Below are positions 45,204-53,884 of a stretch of 64,000 nucleotides of DNA, in pieces. Source of the stretch: Rhodobacteraceae bacterium HTCC2150 (GTDB lineage Bacteria; Pseudomonadota; Alphaproteobacteria; Rhodobacterales; Rhodobacteraceae). The DNA lies in assembly GCA_000169395.1 (NCBI GenBank), contig AAXZ01000010.1, forward strand, positions 1 to 64,000, written 5' to 3'. The notes under the pieces were generated by a model. That model did not search any database. It saw only the letters and a program-made list of their open reading frames with translations, and was not told where the DNA came from. How positions within the stretch are numbered: the first letter of the stretch is position 1; each line of letters starts with the position of its first letter. The position numbers and the translations under genes were made by a program.

Positions 45204-45731
45204 ACGTTGCAAATGGTGATCGACAAGGGCGGTTTCATTGGCTGTCAGCACCTGATGTCGTGGATAAATAGGCGCTGTGCGATCATCTAAAACGCCAACA
45301 TGCCAGCCAGTTGTTGATGCAAAGAAATTGTCTACGCCGACCTCGCCAAATTCAGCTAAAAACCCTTGGATAACCACATCCAGATAGCTGCGCAAAATCG
45401 GATTGCTTGACCTTTGATGATCTTTGTCTGGAACGGCATAGACCTGAATATCATTCAGGTGAATTTCTGGAAATGCGCGCGTAATACTTGATTTCTCATA
45501 AGCAAATTCGCGTTCATCAAGAGCTGCCCAATCACCATTTGGAACCTCGGCAACTAACCCATCTATCTGTGAATTTGCATCGTGGCGCGCACTTAAAAAT
45601 GAAAAATCACGCGCGCCAGTTTGGCACCATTCGCGCCGCCAACCCGATAAATTTGGGCAAGCCAAAACATTAAAATCATGCGTTGCTCGGTTCACCAATG
45701 AGCCGTATCCGAAAAAACCACGTTGTGTCAT
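45183..45731 (-). CDS. Gamma-glutamylcyclotransferase-like protein
   Basis: A 182-residue GGCT-fold protein. It opens with QRGFFGYGSLVNRATHD, where YGSL is the substrate-loop motif, and has GLVAEVPNGDWAALDEREFA with the likely catalytic Glu in EREFAYEK. The start is ATG 45731 with GAGG 4 bp upstream; a longer reading to 45767 adds a hydrophobic stretch without a ribosome site. Family members cleave gamma-glutamyl peptides or glutathione; the exact substrate is open. Confidence 0.82.
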   Translation of the reverse strand: MTQRGFFGYGSLVNRATHDFNVLACPNLSGWRREWCQTGARDFSFLSARHDANSQIDGLVAEVPNGDWAALDEREFAYEKSSITRAFPEIHLNDIQVYAVPDKDHQRSSNPILRSYLDVVIQGFLAEFGEVGVDNFFASTTGWHVGVLDDRTAPIYPRHQVLTANETALVDHHLQRLASIVE

Positions 45732-45886
45732 AAACCTCAATAAGAGGAAAAATACCTCAAGTCGCAAGTCACTTTACTGATTTTGAACAAAAATAGACGA
45801 TTTTCCCCTTAGAAAAGTCGGACCAGCGATTGCGTCAAGCGCCGACCAAGTGTTACGAGCAATCAATTCACGCAGCGGAGGTTGGA

Positions 45887-47767
45887 ATGGACATTATCGT
45901 TTTAAATTCGGAAATGATTGCCGTTCTAATTATTCTTGCCCTGACGATCTTTCTGTTTGTGGCTGAAGTGGTGCGCGTCGATCTTGCCGCGATCTTTATT
46001 ATGGTTCTGGTGGGCGTTGTTAGTTACATCCCCGGTTACGGGAGTTTGGCGGATATCAATCATCTTTTTGATGGTTTTGCATCTAACGCTGTGATTTCCA
46101 TTATTGCCGTTATGATCATTGGGGCAGGGTTGGATAAAACCGGCTTGATGAGTACGGTTGCCGCGACGATTTTGAAATATGGTGGCAGTACGGAAAAGCG
46201 GATCATTCCTATTGTTTCGTCCGTTGTTGGTTTCATTTCCAGCTTTATGCAAAATGTTGGCGCGGCGGCCTTGTTCTTGCCAGTGGTCAGCCGAATTTCG
46301 GCGCGTACAGAATTGCCGCTATCTCGATTGTTAATGCCCATGGGTTTTTGTGCAATTCTAGGTGGCACTATGACGATGGTTGGTTCATCGCCTCTGATTT
46401 TGCTAAATGATTTGATCACAACAGCGAATGCTGACTTGCCCGAAGGTGCCAAGATGGAGGCATTTAGTCTGTTTTCCGTAACGCCCATTGGTGTTGCTTT
46501 GTTGATTACAGGTGTTTTGTATTTTGTTATCTTTGGGCGTTGGGTTTTGCCAAACATTCAAAACCGTGATGCGGCGGCAGGTCAATCAATGGCCGATTAC
46601 GTAAAACACTTGTACGGTCTAAAGGCTGATATCGTTGAGGTGGTGATCCCAGAGGGAAATATCCTACTTGGTCAGACCATGGGCGATATGATGGATGCGC
46701 ACCATTGTTACATCATCGGCAGCTACTATAACGGTCAGCGAAACGTGGCCCCCCCCGTTGATACGGTGATTACGCCGCCCTGCCGTCTTGCGATTTTGGG
46801 TCGTAAAAAAGTTATCCGCGAAATGGCAAATGATTATGGCTTAGAAGTTTTGCCAAAGCTGGACATTTTCAACGAAGATTATGCGGCAACCAAAGGTGGT
46901 GTTGCCGAATTGGTTATTCCACCCGGTTCCAGCATTATCGGAAAATCTAGCCAAGAGATCCGGCTTCGCAAAACATATGGCGTTAATCTTTTGGCGATTC
47001 ATCGCGGTGAAAACACCCTAAGTCACGTTGAAACCGAAGATCATGCCGCAACGCGTATTGGTCACGAGGAATTCTTTGCCGGTGATACCTTGGTTATTCA
47101 CACCCAATGGGAGGCCCTGACGCGCCTGACCAAGGATCGCGATTTTGTTGTTGTTACCAGTGACTTCCCTCAAGAAGAATTACGCCCGCACAAAGTTGGT
47201 TGGGCGATGGTGTTTTTCGCTGTGGCATTGGGGCTTATTCTATTTTCCGATATCCGTTTGTCGTTGTGTCTATTGGTCGGCGCGGTCGGCATGATTGGCA
47301 GCCGCGTTTTGTCAATTGATGAGGCGTATGAGTCTGTTGGCTGGAATACTGTATTCTTGTTGGCGTCCCTAATTCCATTAGGGCAAGCCGTTCAAAATAC
47401 GGGAACAGCCGCGTGGATTGCGCAAGAAATTTTGCAACTGCTTGATGGCTGGCCAATTTGGTCACTGCAGGTTGGTGTCGCTGTTCTGGCCACGATATTC
47501 ACCCTCGTGATGTCAAACGTTGGCGCTACAGTTTTACTGGTACCTTTGGCTGTTTCAATTGCAGTGGCAGCTGGCGGTGATCCGGCAATCTTTGCCCTAA
47601 CCGTGGCAATTTCCACATCCAATTCGTTCCTTATCCCAACGCACCAAGTGAATGCGCTGATTATGGGGCCGGCAGGTTACCGCGTGATGGATTTTGTGAA
47701 AACTGGCGGCCTTATGACCGTTTTGTTCTTGGTCGTGTCCATGGTTGTGATGAACTTGATCTTTTAG
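45887..47767 (+). CDS. SLC13-type transporter with TrkA-C (RCK_C) domains
   Basis: A 626-residue anion/sodium symporter-type permease. The first membrane half (about 1-230) contains FMQNVGAAALFLPVVSR and GTMTMVGSSPLILLNDLI. Two cytoplasmic TrkA-C domains follow (about 245-320 and 340-425: EVVIPEGNILLGQTMGD, ELVIPPGSSIIGKSSQE). The second membrane half ends with VMSNVGATVLLVPLAVSIAV and ISTSNSFLIPTHQVNALIMG. Such proteins are usually annotated as sulfate or dicarboxylate carriers. Start ATG 45887 follows GGAGG. An 8-C tract (46749-46756) lies in the first TrkA-C domain. No sulfur-assimilation genes are nearby. Confidence 0.88.
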   Translation: MDIIVLNSEMIAVLIILALTIFLFVAEVVRVDLAAIFIMVLVGVVSYIPGYGSLADINHLFDGFASNAVISIIAVMIIGAGLDKTGLMSTVAATILKYGGSTEKRIIPIVSSVVGFISSFMQNVGAAALFLPVVSRISARTELPLSRLLMPMGFCAILGGTMTMVGSSPLILLNDLITTANADLPEGAKMEAFSLFSVTPIGVALLITGVLYFVIFGRWVLPNIQNRDAAAGQSMADYVKHLYGLKADIVEVVIPEGNILLGQTMGDMMDAHHCYIIGSYYNGQRNVAPPVDTVITPPCRLAILGRKKVIREMANDYGLEVLPKLDIFNEDYAATKGGVAELVIPPGSSIIGKSSQEIRLRKTYGVNLLAIHRGENTLSHVETEDHAATRIGHEEFFAGDTLVIHTQWEALTRLTKDRDFVVVTSDFPQEELRPHKVGWAMVFFAVALGLILFSDIRLSLCLLVGAVGMIGSRVLSIDEAYESVGWNTVFLLASLIPLGQAVQNTGTAAWIAQEILQLLDGWPIWSLQVGVAVLATIFTLVMSNVGATVLLVPLAVSIAVAAGGDPAIFALTVAISTSNSFLIPTHQVNALIMGPAGYRVMDFVKTGGLMTVLFLVVSMVVMNLIF

Positions 47768-47782
47768 ACCAGCACCCGCGGG

Positions 47783-48166
47783 TTAATAAGATTTTTCTTC
47801 GATCAAATCTGATCCCAATGCCAAATTGATGTTCCGTTTAAAGGCGGCGCGTTGGTCATTGGTTTTGTAAACCGCACGCGCCAATTCGACAAAACGTTCG
47901 CCAAAATCGCCAGTGTCCTCAAACTTTCGAATGTCCTCTTCAATGTGCCACAGGGCGTGGTTCGCTGTGCGCAAGCCCTTTATGTCGGCCAAACAGATGT
48001 TTTCATAATCACCAATAGCGGTGGCAACATCGCGTAACTGATCCAATTCTTTCTGGGCATTTGCTACCTGAGTTGGATTGGGAATCAGTTGGGTTTTAAG
48101 CTCAAGAATTGTGATTTTATCCAATAGTTCACCAACAGAAACAGGCGCAGATAGGGTAACAGTCAT
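47783..48166 (-). CDS. DUF6165-type protein
   Basis: A 127-residue soluble helical protein starting at ATG 48166 after AAGGAA. It begins TLSAPVSVGELLDKITILEL, then has DYENICLADIKGLRTANHAL, a layout I recall for DUF6165. Charged helices dominate (HIEEDIRKFEDTGDFGERFV). It is convergent with the SLC13 gene, 15 bp apart. Function unknown. Confidence 0.75.
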   Translation of the reverse strand: MTVTLSAPVSVGELLDKITILELKTQLIPNPTQVANAQKELDQLRDVATAIGDYENICLADIKGLRTANHALWHIEEDIRKFEDTGDFGERFVELARAVYKTNDQRAAFKRNINLALGSDLIEEKSY

Positions 48167-48224
48167 TTGGTTTTTCCTTTGTTCGTATCCTTGATACTCA
48201 AACCATTGCTGCAATCCCAGAAGT

Positions 48225-48368
48225 TTATCGCCCTTTGCGTCGCATCTGGCACATGCTGCGACGTGATGATCCCTTGTTGGATTGTCGCGCGCCTGTTAGC
48301 CATGTACGATAGACGATGCCAAATTGGCTGAGCGGAAGATCAACCATGTCGACCCAGTTAGGGGACAT
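48225..48368 (-). CDS. Possible small basic protein, 47 residues
   Basis: A short frame upstream of DUF6165 on the same strand, 58 bp away. It reads MSPNWVDMVDLPLSQFGIVY, continues RTWLTGARQSNKGSSRRSMC and ends QMRRKGR. The sequence looks protein-like, with a compact front and a strongly basic, Ser/Arg-rich tail, but I see no good ribosome site. It occupies what would otherwise be the 287-bp region upstream of cbiX. Confidence 0.3.
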   Translation of the reverse strand: MSPNWVDMVDLPLSQFGIVYRTWLTGARQSNKGSSRRSMCQMRRKGR

Positions 48369-48453
48369 CGGTGGATCATCGTCAGGAAGGTGCAATATTT
48401 TGTACAATCCCGAGGCTCTTTTGGTGAACAGATACACGAAAAGGAAGCCCAAA

Positions 48454-49566
48454 ATGAGCAAAATCGGTGTTATGATATGTGGCCATGGATCGCGCAGCGA
48501 AGCAGCGGTACGTGAATTCGCGGTTCTAGCGGAAAAATTACCACCACTTCTGCCCAAAGAATGGGAAATCGATTACGGGTATTTGGAATTTGCAAATCCG
48601 GTAATCCGCCTTGGTTTGGACAACTTACGCGAAAAAGGTTGTGATCAGATATTGGCGGTGCCCGGCATGTTGTTTGCGGCGATGCACGCTAAAAATGATA
48701 TACCATCTGTTTTGAATGCTTATGCCAAAGAACACGGGGTTAAGGTTTCTTATGGCCGCGAACTGGGCGTTGATCCCCGCATGATCCGTGCAGCATCCGA
48801 GCGCATTGAAGAAGCCGTTATTGAGGCTGACAAAGGTGGTGTCGTTGCACGGCATGACACGTGCTTGGTTGTCATTGGTCGCGGGGCATCAGATCCTGAC
48901 GCCAATTCAAACGTCAACAAAATTGCCCGCATGCTGTGGGAAGGTATGGGTTTTGGTTGGTGCGAGGTTGGCTATTCCGGCGTGACATTCCCCCTTGTTG
49001 AGCCATGCTTGGAACAAGTTGTAAAGCTGGGCTATAAACGCGTTATTGTATTCCCATATTTCTTGTTCACTGGCATTTTGATTGATCGCATTTACGGCTT
49101 TACGGATATGGTTGCGGCGGCACATCCTGATACGCAATTTGTCAAAGCCGGATATCTGAATGATCACCCACAAGTTTTGGCAACGTTTGCCGAACGTGTG
49201 ACCGAAATCCTTGAAGGACAGTCACTGATGAACTGTTCGCTTTGCAAATACAGAACGCAAGTTTTGGGTTTTGAAGACGAAGTTGGTTTGCCGCAAGAAA
49301 GTCACCACCACCATGTTGAAGGGCAGGGCGCTACTGCACCTGGTTCAAACGTTGGTGATTGCAAACTGTGTGACGATTTTTGTTCTGGTGCCTGTCGGTT
49401 GGAAATCGACGGCCATCATCACGATCACAGCCACAGCCATGATCACAGTCATGATCACGGCCACAGCCATTCACATGACCACGATCATGATCATCACCAT
49501 CATCCTTATCCGCACGCGGATCATCCGTTGGGGCCTGAATCCGTGCGAAAGCATCTTAAAGACTAA
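48454..49566 (+). CDS. cbiX: CbiX long-form sirohydrochlorin cobaltochelatase
   Basis: A 370-residue two-domain CbiX. The first half starts KIGVMICGHGSRSEAAVREF; the second has CLVVIGRGASDPDANSNV and VIVFPYFLFTGILIDRIYG. An MxCxxC motif (MNCSLC, residue 259) matches the iron-sulfur motif known from the Bacillus megaterium long form. A second Cys group (DCKLCDDFCSGAC, near 302) and a His/Asp-rich stretch (about 319-358) follow. It would insert cobalt into sirohydrochlorin. ATG 48454 is chosen for its AAGGAAG site; an in-frame ATG at 48316 has poorer context. It overlaps cobH by 1 bp. Confidence 0.88.
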   Translation: MSKIGVMICGHGSRSEAAVREFAVLAEKLPPLLPKEWEIDYGYLEFANPVIRLGLDNLREKGCDQILAVPGMLFAAMHAKNDIPSVLNAYAKEHGVKVSYGRELGVDPRMIRAASERIEEAVIEADKGGVVARHDTCLVVIGRGASDPDANSNVNKIARMLWEGMGFGWCEVGYSGVTFPLVEPCLEQVVKLGYKRVIVFPYFLFTGILIDRIYGFTDMVAAAHPDTQFVKAGYLNDHPQVLATFAERVTEILEGQSLMNCSLCKYRTQVLGFEDEVGLPQESHHHHVEGQGATAPGSNVGDCKLCDDFCSGACRLEIDGHHHDHSHSHDHSHDHGHSHSHDHDHDHHHHPYPHADHPLGPESVRKHLKD

Positions 49567-50201
49567 TGGCTTATGCGTACCAACATAATCCAGCGCTGAT
49601 CTATGCCGAAAGCTTTGCCACGATCAAAGGCGAGGCTGATTTGGATGCTATTTCCCCTGAGGCCCAAGATATGGCGATCCGCCTTATCCACGCCTGTGGC
49701 ATGGTTGATGTGTTGGATGACTTCCGGTTTGCAGAGGGTGCAATCACTGCTGGTCGCGCGGCTTTGGCTTCTGGTGCACCAATTTTGTGCGACGTGGAAA
49801 TGGTGGCACGGGGGATCATCGCGCGGGCTTTGCCCAAAGGGACAAGCCCCATTGTGACACTTAATGATGCGCGGACGCCGGAATTAGCGCGCGAACTTGG
49901 CACAACACGGTCAGCTGCCGCGGTTGATTTGTGGCGTGATCATATCGAAGGTGCCGTTGTCGCCATAGGCAATGCCCCAACAGCTTTGTTTCATTTGCTC
50001 GAACGTATCGACGCGGGCTGGCCAAAACCGGCCGTTATCCTTGGTTTTCCTGTTGGCTTTGTTGGGGCTGCTGAAAGCAAAGCGGCCTTGGCTGAAAGTG
50101 GCTTGCCACATGCCACACTTCTGGGTCGTCGTGGTGGGTCGGCAATGGCTGCCGCCGCCGTCAATGCGCTTAGCCTCGGATTAAAGGGCGACGGTACATG
50201 A
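49566..50201 (+). CDS. cobH: Precorrin-8X methylmutase
   Basis: A 211-residue CobH/CbiC, which moves the C11 methyl group to C12 to give hydrogenobyrinic acid (or its cobalt form). The active-site His lies in IRLIHACGMVDVLDDF. GAPILCDVEMVARGI and AVVAIGNAPTALFHLLE are family blocks, and GFPVGFVGAAESKAALAES is near the end. Length is normal. It overlaps cobL by 4 bp (ATGA), part of a tight cbiX-cobH-cobL-cobI-cobJ-cobM run. Confidence 0.96.
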   Translation: MAYAYQHNPALIYAESFATIKGEADLDAISPEAQDMAIRLIHACGMVDVLDDFRFAEGAITAGRAALASGAPILCDVEMVARGIIARALPKGTSPIVTLNDARTPELARELGTTRSAAAVDLWRDHIEGAVVAIGNAPTALFHLLERIDAGWPKPAVILGFPVGFVGAAESKAALAESGLPHATLLGRRGGSAMAAAAVNALSLGLKGDGT

Positions 50202-51385
50202 GTTGGCTTTCGGTCATCGGCATTGGCGAAGATGGATGGGATGGCCTGTCTGGCCCTGCCAAAGCAGCACTTGAGGCTGCCGAAATTATAGTGGGCGGCG
50301 AGCGTCATCACGGGTTGGCGCCCGATTTACCGGCCAAGCGGGTGTTCTGGCCCAGCCCGTTTTCTGCAATGCGGGATCAAATTTCAGGCTATGAAGGTCA
50401 ACAAGTTGCGGTGTTGGTTACAGGTGATCCACTTTGGTATTCGGTTGGGGCCTATTTTGCCAAAAACTTTGCTGAAGCATGCGTTTTCTTTCCGCAAATT
50501 TCTGCCTTTCAATGGGCCGCAGTGCGTTTGGGCTGGTCTTTGGCGGATGTGGAAACGCTCACCATTCACGGCCGACCAGCTGAAAAGATCATTGCCAACT
50601 TTGCGCCAAAGCAAAGATTATTGTTGTTAACCAAAGATGAAACAACACCGGCCACTGTGGCTGAATTGTTAGTTGCCAATGGGTTTGGCCCATCAAAGAT
50701 GGTGGTTCTTGGTGCATTGGGCGGCAATGATGAGACCCGCACAGAAGGCGTGGCAAATACGTGGAACGAGACTGCCCCCGCCTTTCATCTTTTGGCTGTT
50801 GAATGTGTGGCAGATGAAAATGCGCGCCTTTTACCGCGCACTGGCCTGCCTGATGATGCTTTCGTTCATGACGGTCAAATGACCAAGCGAGAGGTTCGAA
50901 TTCAAACCTTGGCCGCGCTTGATCCGCGCCGTGGTGCGTTACTTTGGGATTTGGGCAGCGGTTGTGGATCCGTCGCTATTGAATGGATGCGCGCGGCCCA
51001 TGACAGCCTTGCAATTGGCGTCGAAAGATCGAGCGCGCGACGCGATATGGCCGCCAAAAATGCCCTAAAACTTGGCGCGCCGTTATTCAAACAGATTGAC
51101 GCGAATGTCGCTGATGCAATTGACAACATGCCCGATCCTGATGCGATTTTTATTGGTGGTGGATTAGATTTTTCATTGGCCGAACAGGCTGTTCAAAGGT
51201 TGTCAAAACACGGGCGTTTGGTGGCAAATGCGGTCACCCTTGAAAGCGAATGCACTTTAGCGGCTTTACATAAAAAATATGGTGGTCAGTTGATCCATTT
51301 GGCGGTATCTCGCGCAATTGAAGTCGGGGCAAAACGAGGTTGGAAATCGTCGATGCCCGTCACACAATGGATATACGTTAAATGA
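50198..51385 (+). CDS. cobL: Precorrin-6Y C5,15-methyltransferase (decarboxylating)
   Basis: A 395-residue fusion of CbiE-like (residues 1-205) and CbiT-like (about 210-395) methyltransferases, which methylate C5 and C15 and remove the C12 acetate carboxyl. The N-terminal part has VIGIGEDGWDGLSGPAKAAL and VLVTGDPLWYSVGAYF; the C-terminal part has the SAM-binding motif LLWDLGSGCGSVAIEWMRA. The single-chain form is the usual arrangement in aerobic-type loci. It overlaps cobI by 4 bp. Confidence 0.95.
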   Translation: MSWLSVIGIGEDGWDGLSGPAKAALEAAEIIVGGERHHGLAPDLPAKRVFWPSPFSAMRDQISGYEGQQVAVLVTGDPLWYSVGAYFAKNFAEACVFFPQISAFQWAAVRLGWSLADVETLTIHGRPAEKIIANFAPKQRLLLLTKDETTPATVAELLVANGFGPSKMVVLGALGGNDETRTEGVANTWNETAPAFHLLAVECVADENARLLPRTGLPDDAFVHDGQMTKREVRIQTLAALDPRRGALLWDLGSGCGSVAIEWMRAAHDSLAIGVERSSARRDMAAKNALKLGAPLFKQIDANVADAIDNMPDPDAIFIGGGLDFSLAEQAVQRLSKHGRLVANAVTLESECTLAALHKKYGGQLIHLAVSRAIEVGAKRGWKSSMPVTQWIYVK

Positions 51386-52080
51386 GTGGAATAGTTTACG
51401 GCGTTGGTGTCGGCCCGGGGGATCCGGAATTGATAACCCTAAAGGCGCATCGCCTGATAAGTGAGGCGGATGTTGTCGCCTATCCTGCACCCGATAGTGG
51501 TGATAGTTTTGCGCGACGCATTGTGGCGGATTTCCTTCCAAAAGGCGTGCGCGAAATTCCGATGATCGTGCCAATGCGCGTTGAAAGATTTCCAGCCCAA
51601 GACGTTTATGATGCAGGTGCCGCTGAAATATCAAAGGCTGCAAAGGCGGGCAAAAACGTTGTCGTTCTATGCGAGGGTGATCCATTTTTCTATGGCTCGT
51701 TCATGTATCTGTTTGCGCGCCTATCGGGTGACATTGAGATGCAAGTCGTTCCAGGTGTCAGTTCACTTGGCGCGGTGACAGCGGCGGCCCAAACGCCGCT
51801 TTGTGCCCGCGAGGAAACGCTGTCAGTATTACCCGCTACATTGGATGAGGCTGAATTGGTCGAGCGTTTAAATCGTGTGAATGCCGTGGCCATGATGAAA
51901 ATTGGCCGCCACTTTGCAAAGGCGAAGCGTGCCATTGACGCCGCTGGTCTAACAGATCGCGCGATGTTCGTTTCTCATGCCTCATTGCCAGAACAACACG
52001 CTTGCCCCTTGGCCGATGCGCCTGAAACCGCCCCCTATTTTTCAATGATCGTTATCCCAGGAAGGGATGCCCATGTTTGA
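51382..52080 (+). CDS. cobI: Precorrin-2 C20-methyltransferase
   Basis: A 232-residue SAM-dependent methyltransferase of the tetrapyrrole methylase fold. The N-terminal loop GVGVGPGDPELITLKAHRL and the CobI/CbiL-type ADVVAYPAPDSGDSFAR are diagnostic. LCEGDPFFYGSFMYLFARL and VVPGVSSLGAVTAAAQTPL follow. Whether it prefers metal-free or cobalt-containing factor II is not visible. The stop overlaps the start of the next gene by 8 bp. Confidence 0.93.
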   Translation: MSGIVYGVGVGPGDPELITLKAHRLISEADVVAYPAPDSGDSFARRIVADFLPKGVREIPMIVPMRVERFPAQDVYDAGAAEISKAAKAGKNVVVLCEGDPFFYGSFMYLFARLSGDIEMQVVPGVSSLGAVTAAAQTPLCAREETLSVLPATLDEAELVERLNRVNAVAMMKIGRHFAKAKRAIDAAGLTDRAMFVSHASLPEQHACPLADAPETAPYFSMIVIPGRDAHV

Positions 52081-53884
52081 ACCCAGTTCTGAACCTGTTG
52101 TTGTCGCCATTTTGCCCCATGCGGCTGAATTGGCTGAAAAAATTGCCGCAAAAATTGGTGGTCGCGTAGATTTACGAGGTAGTGATTTCACCGATACAGG
52201 TGCGCATTTACGTAGTTTGTTTTTAGCGGGCCACCCCATTGTTGGGATCGGCGCGGCTGGCATTTATATCCGTTCACTTGCTTCTGTTCTTGGCGACAAA
52301 AATAGTGAACCACCTGTTCTGGCGGTGTCCGAAGATGCGCGGAACATTGTACCGTTGCTGGGTGGTCATCACGGTGCCAATGGATTGGCAAAAGAAATAG
52401 CTGATTATTTAGAAACGGCAGCGGCTGTTACAACTTCAGGTGATGTGGCCTTGGGTGTGGCTTTGGATGAACCACCGCAAGGTTGGAAGTTAGAAAACCC
52501 TGAGGATGCCAAAGGCGCAATGGCTGCTCTTTTGGGGGGCGCGAAAGCACAACAATCGGGCAATGGGGATTGGTTGACACCATTGTCTAGTCGAGTTGAG
52601 TTTTCAGAAACTGACGCGGATGCACCTGTTGTATTGAGTGTAGAAGGTGCGGCACCGTTGATTTATCGCCGTCAATCATTCGCGCTTGGATTAGGATGCG
52701 CCCGTGGATGTGATCCTGATGAATTGATCGCTCTTGTGGCCAAAACACTGGCTGATAATGGCCGTTCAATTCACGAAGTGGCGATGGTCGGTTCGATTGA
52801 CATAAAATCAGATGAGGCGGCAATTCACGCCGTTGCGCGGCATTTAGGTGTGCCTGCTCGGTTCTTTGATGCGGATGAATTGAATTCAGTAACGCCACGT
52901 TTGGCAAACCCATCTGAGGTCGTTCGCGCCGAAGTTGGTGTTGCAGGCGTATCAGAAGGCGCGGCCTTAGTCATGGCTGGCGTAAGCGGTGCATTGGTGA
53001 TCGAAAAGACTAAGACCGCAAATGCTACCTGCGCCTTGGCACGCATTTCACAAGATGGATCTGAGGGTCGCGCACGTGGATCATTGGCCGTTGTTGGTAT
53101 TGGCCCAGGACAAGCCGAATGGCGCACACCCGAAGCCAGCCGTTTGGTGGCTGATGCTGATGAACTTGTTGGTTATGGGCTATATTTGGAATTGTTGGGA
53201 CCAGAGGCAAAAGGCAAAGCGCAAAAAACCTTCGCCCTTGGTGAAGAAGAAGCCCGTTGTCGTTATGCGTTGGAACGCGCGGGCGAAGGCGTGAATGTTG
53301 CGTTGGTGTGTTCTGGTGACGGCGGCATTTATGCAATGGGCGCTTTAGTCATGGAGTTGCTGGATCGCGATGCTGACCAAGGTGGGGTTTCAGCGGCTGC
53401 AAAACGTGTGGCTGTCGTTCATGCACCTGGGGTTTCAGCATTGCAGGCAGCATCTGCCCGAATGGGTGCCATCCTTGGGCATGATTTTTGTACAATCAGT
53501 CTGTCGGATTTGTTGACCCCTCGCGAGGCGATCATCAAACGGCTGCATTCAGCCGCAGAGGGTGATTTTGTAACGGCGTTTTACAATCCTGTTTCCCGCA
53601 AACGCCGCACATTGTTAGCAATGGCGCGTGAAATCTATTTGGAACATCGCCCATCAGATACGCCGGTTTTGCTGGCCTCAAATCTTGGTCGGCCAGATGA
53701 AAAATTGGTTGTGCGCGATCTAAAGGATCTGGACGTGGACGAAGTGGATATGTTGACGATTGTTTTAATCGGCGCGTCGACCTCGCGCCGCATTAAATCT
53801 GGCGACATATCAACAGGTGCACAAGGCACTTGGATTTACACACCGCGCGGCTATGCCAAACGGATTGATGGAGAAAAAGCATGA
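52073..53884 (+). CDS. CbiG-CobJ fusion protein
   Basis: A 603-residue fusion. Residues 1 to about 325 are CbiG-like, the enzyme that opens the ring-A lactone and releases a two-carbon fragment as acetaldehyde; GIYIRSLASVLGDK, VLAVSEDARNIVPLLGGHHG and the CobE-like C-terminal part LGLGCARGCDPDELIAL are visible. From residue 336 the protein is CobJ/CbiH, the C17-methyltransferase that contracts the ring: GSLAVVGIGPGQAEWRTPEA, ALVCSGDGGIYAMG and AFYNPVSRKRR. ATG 52073 is spaced better from AGGAAGG than ATG 52067. It overlaps cobM by 4 bp. Confidence 0.9.
   Translation: MFEPSSEPVVVAILPHAAELAEKIAAKIGGRVDLRGSDFTDTGAHLRSLFLAGHPIVGIGAAGIYIRSLASVLGDKNSEPPVLAVSEDARNIVPLLGGHHGANGLAKEIADYLETAAAVTTSGDVALGVALDEPPQGWKLENPEDAKGAMAALLGGAKAQQSGNGDWLTPLSSRVEFSETDADAPVVLSVEGAAPLIYRRQSFALGLGCARGCDPDELIALVAKTLADNGRSIHEVAMVGSIDIKSDEAAIHAVARHLGVPARFFDADELNSVTPRLANPSEVVRAEVGVAGVSEGAALVMAGVSGALVIEKTKTANATCALARISQDGSEGRARGSLAVVGIGPGQAEWRTPEASRLVADADELVGYGLYLELLGPEAKGKAQKTFALGEEEARCRYALERAGEGVNVALVCSGDGGIYAMGALVMELLDRDADQGGVSAAAKRVAVVHAPGVSALQAASARMGAILGHDFCTISLSDLLTPREAIIKRLHSAAEGDFVTAFYNPVSRKRRTLLAMAREIYLEHRPSDTPVLLASNLGRPDEKLVVRDLKDLDVDEVDMLTIVLIGASTSRRIKSGDISTGAQGTWIYTPRGYAKRIDGEKA

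Noticed and set aside
48169-48453. Cobalamin riboswitch upstream of the first cob run
   Set aside because: I searched by eye for the B12-box and the conserved core in the cbiX, cobA/cbiD and cobW upstream regions and found nothing matching.
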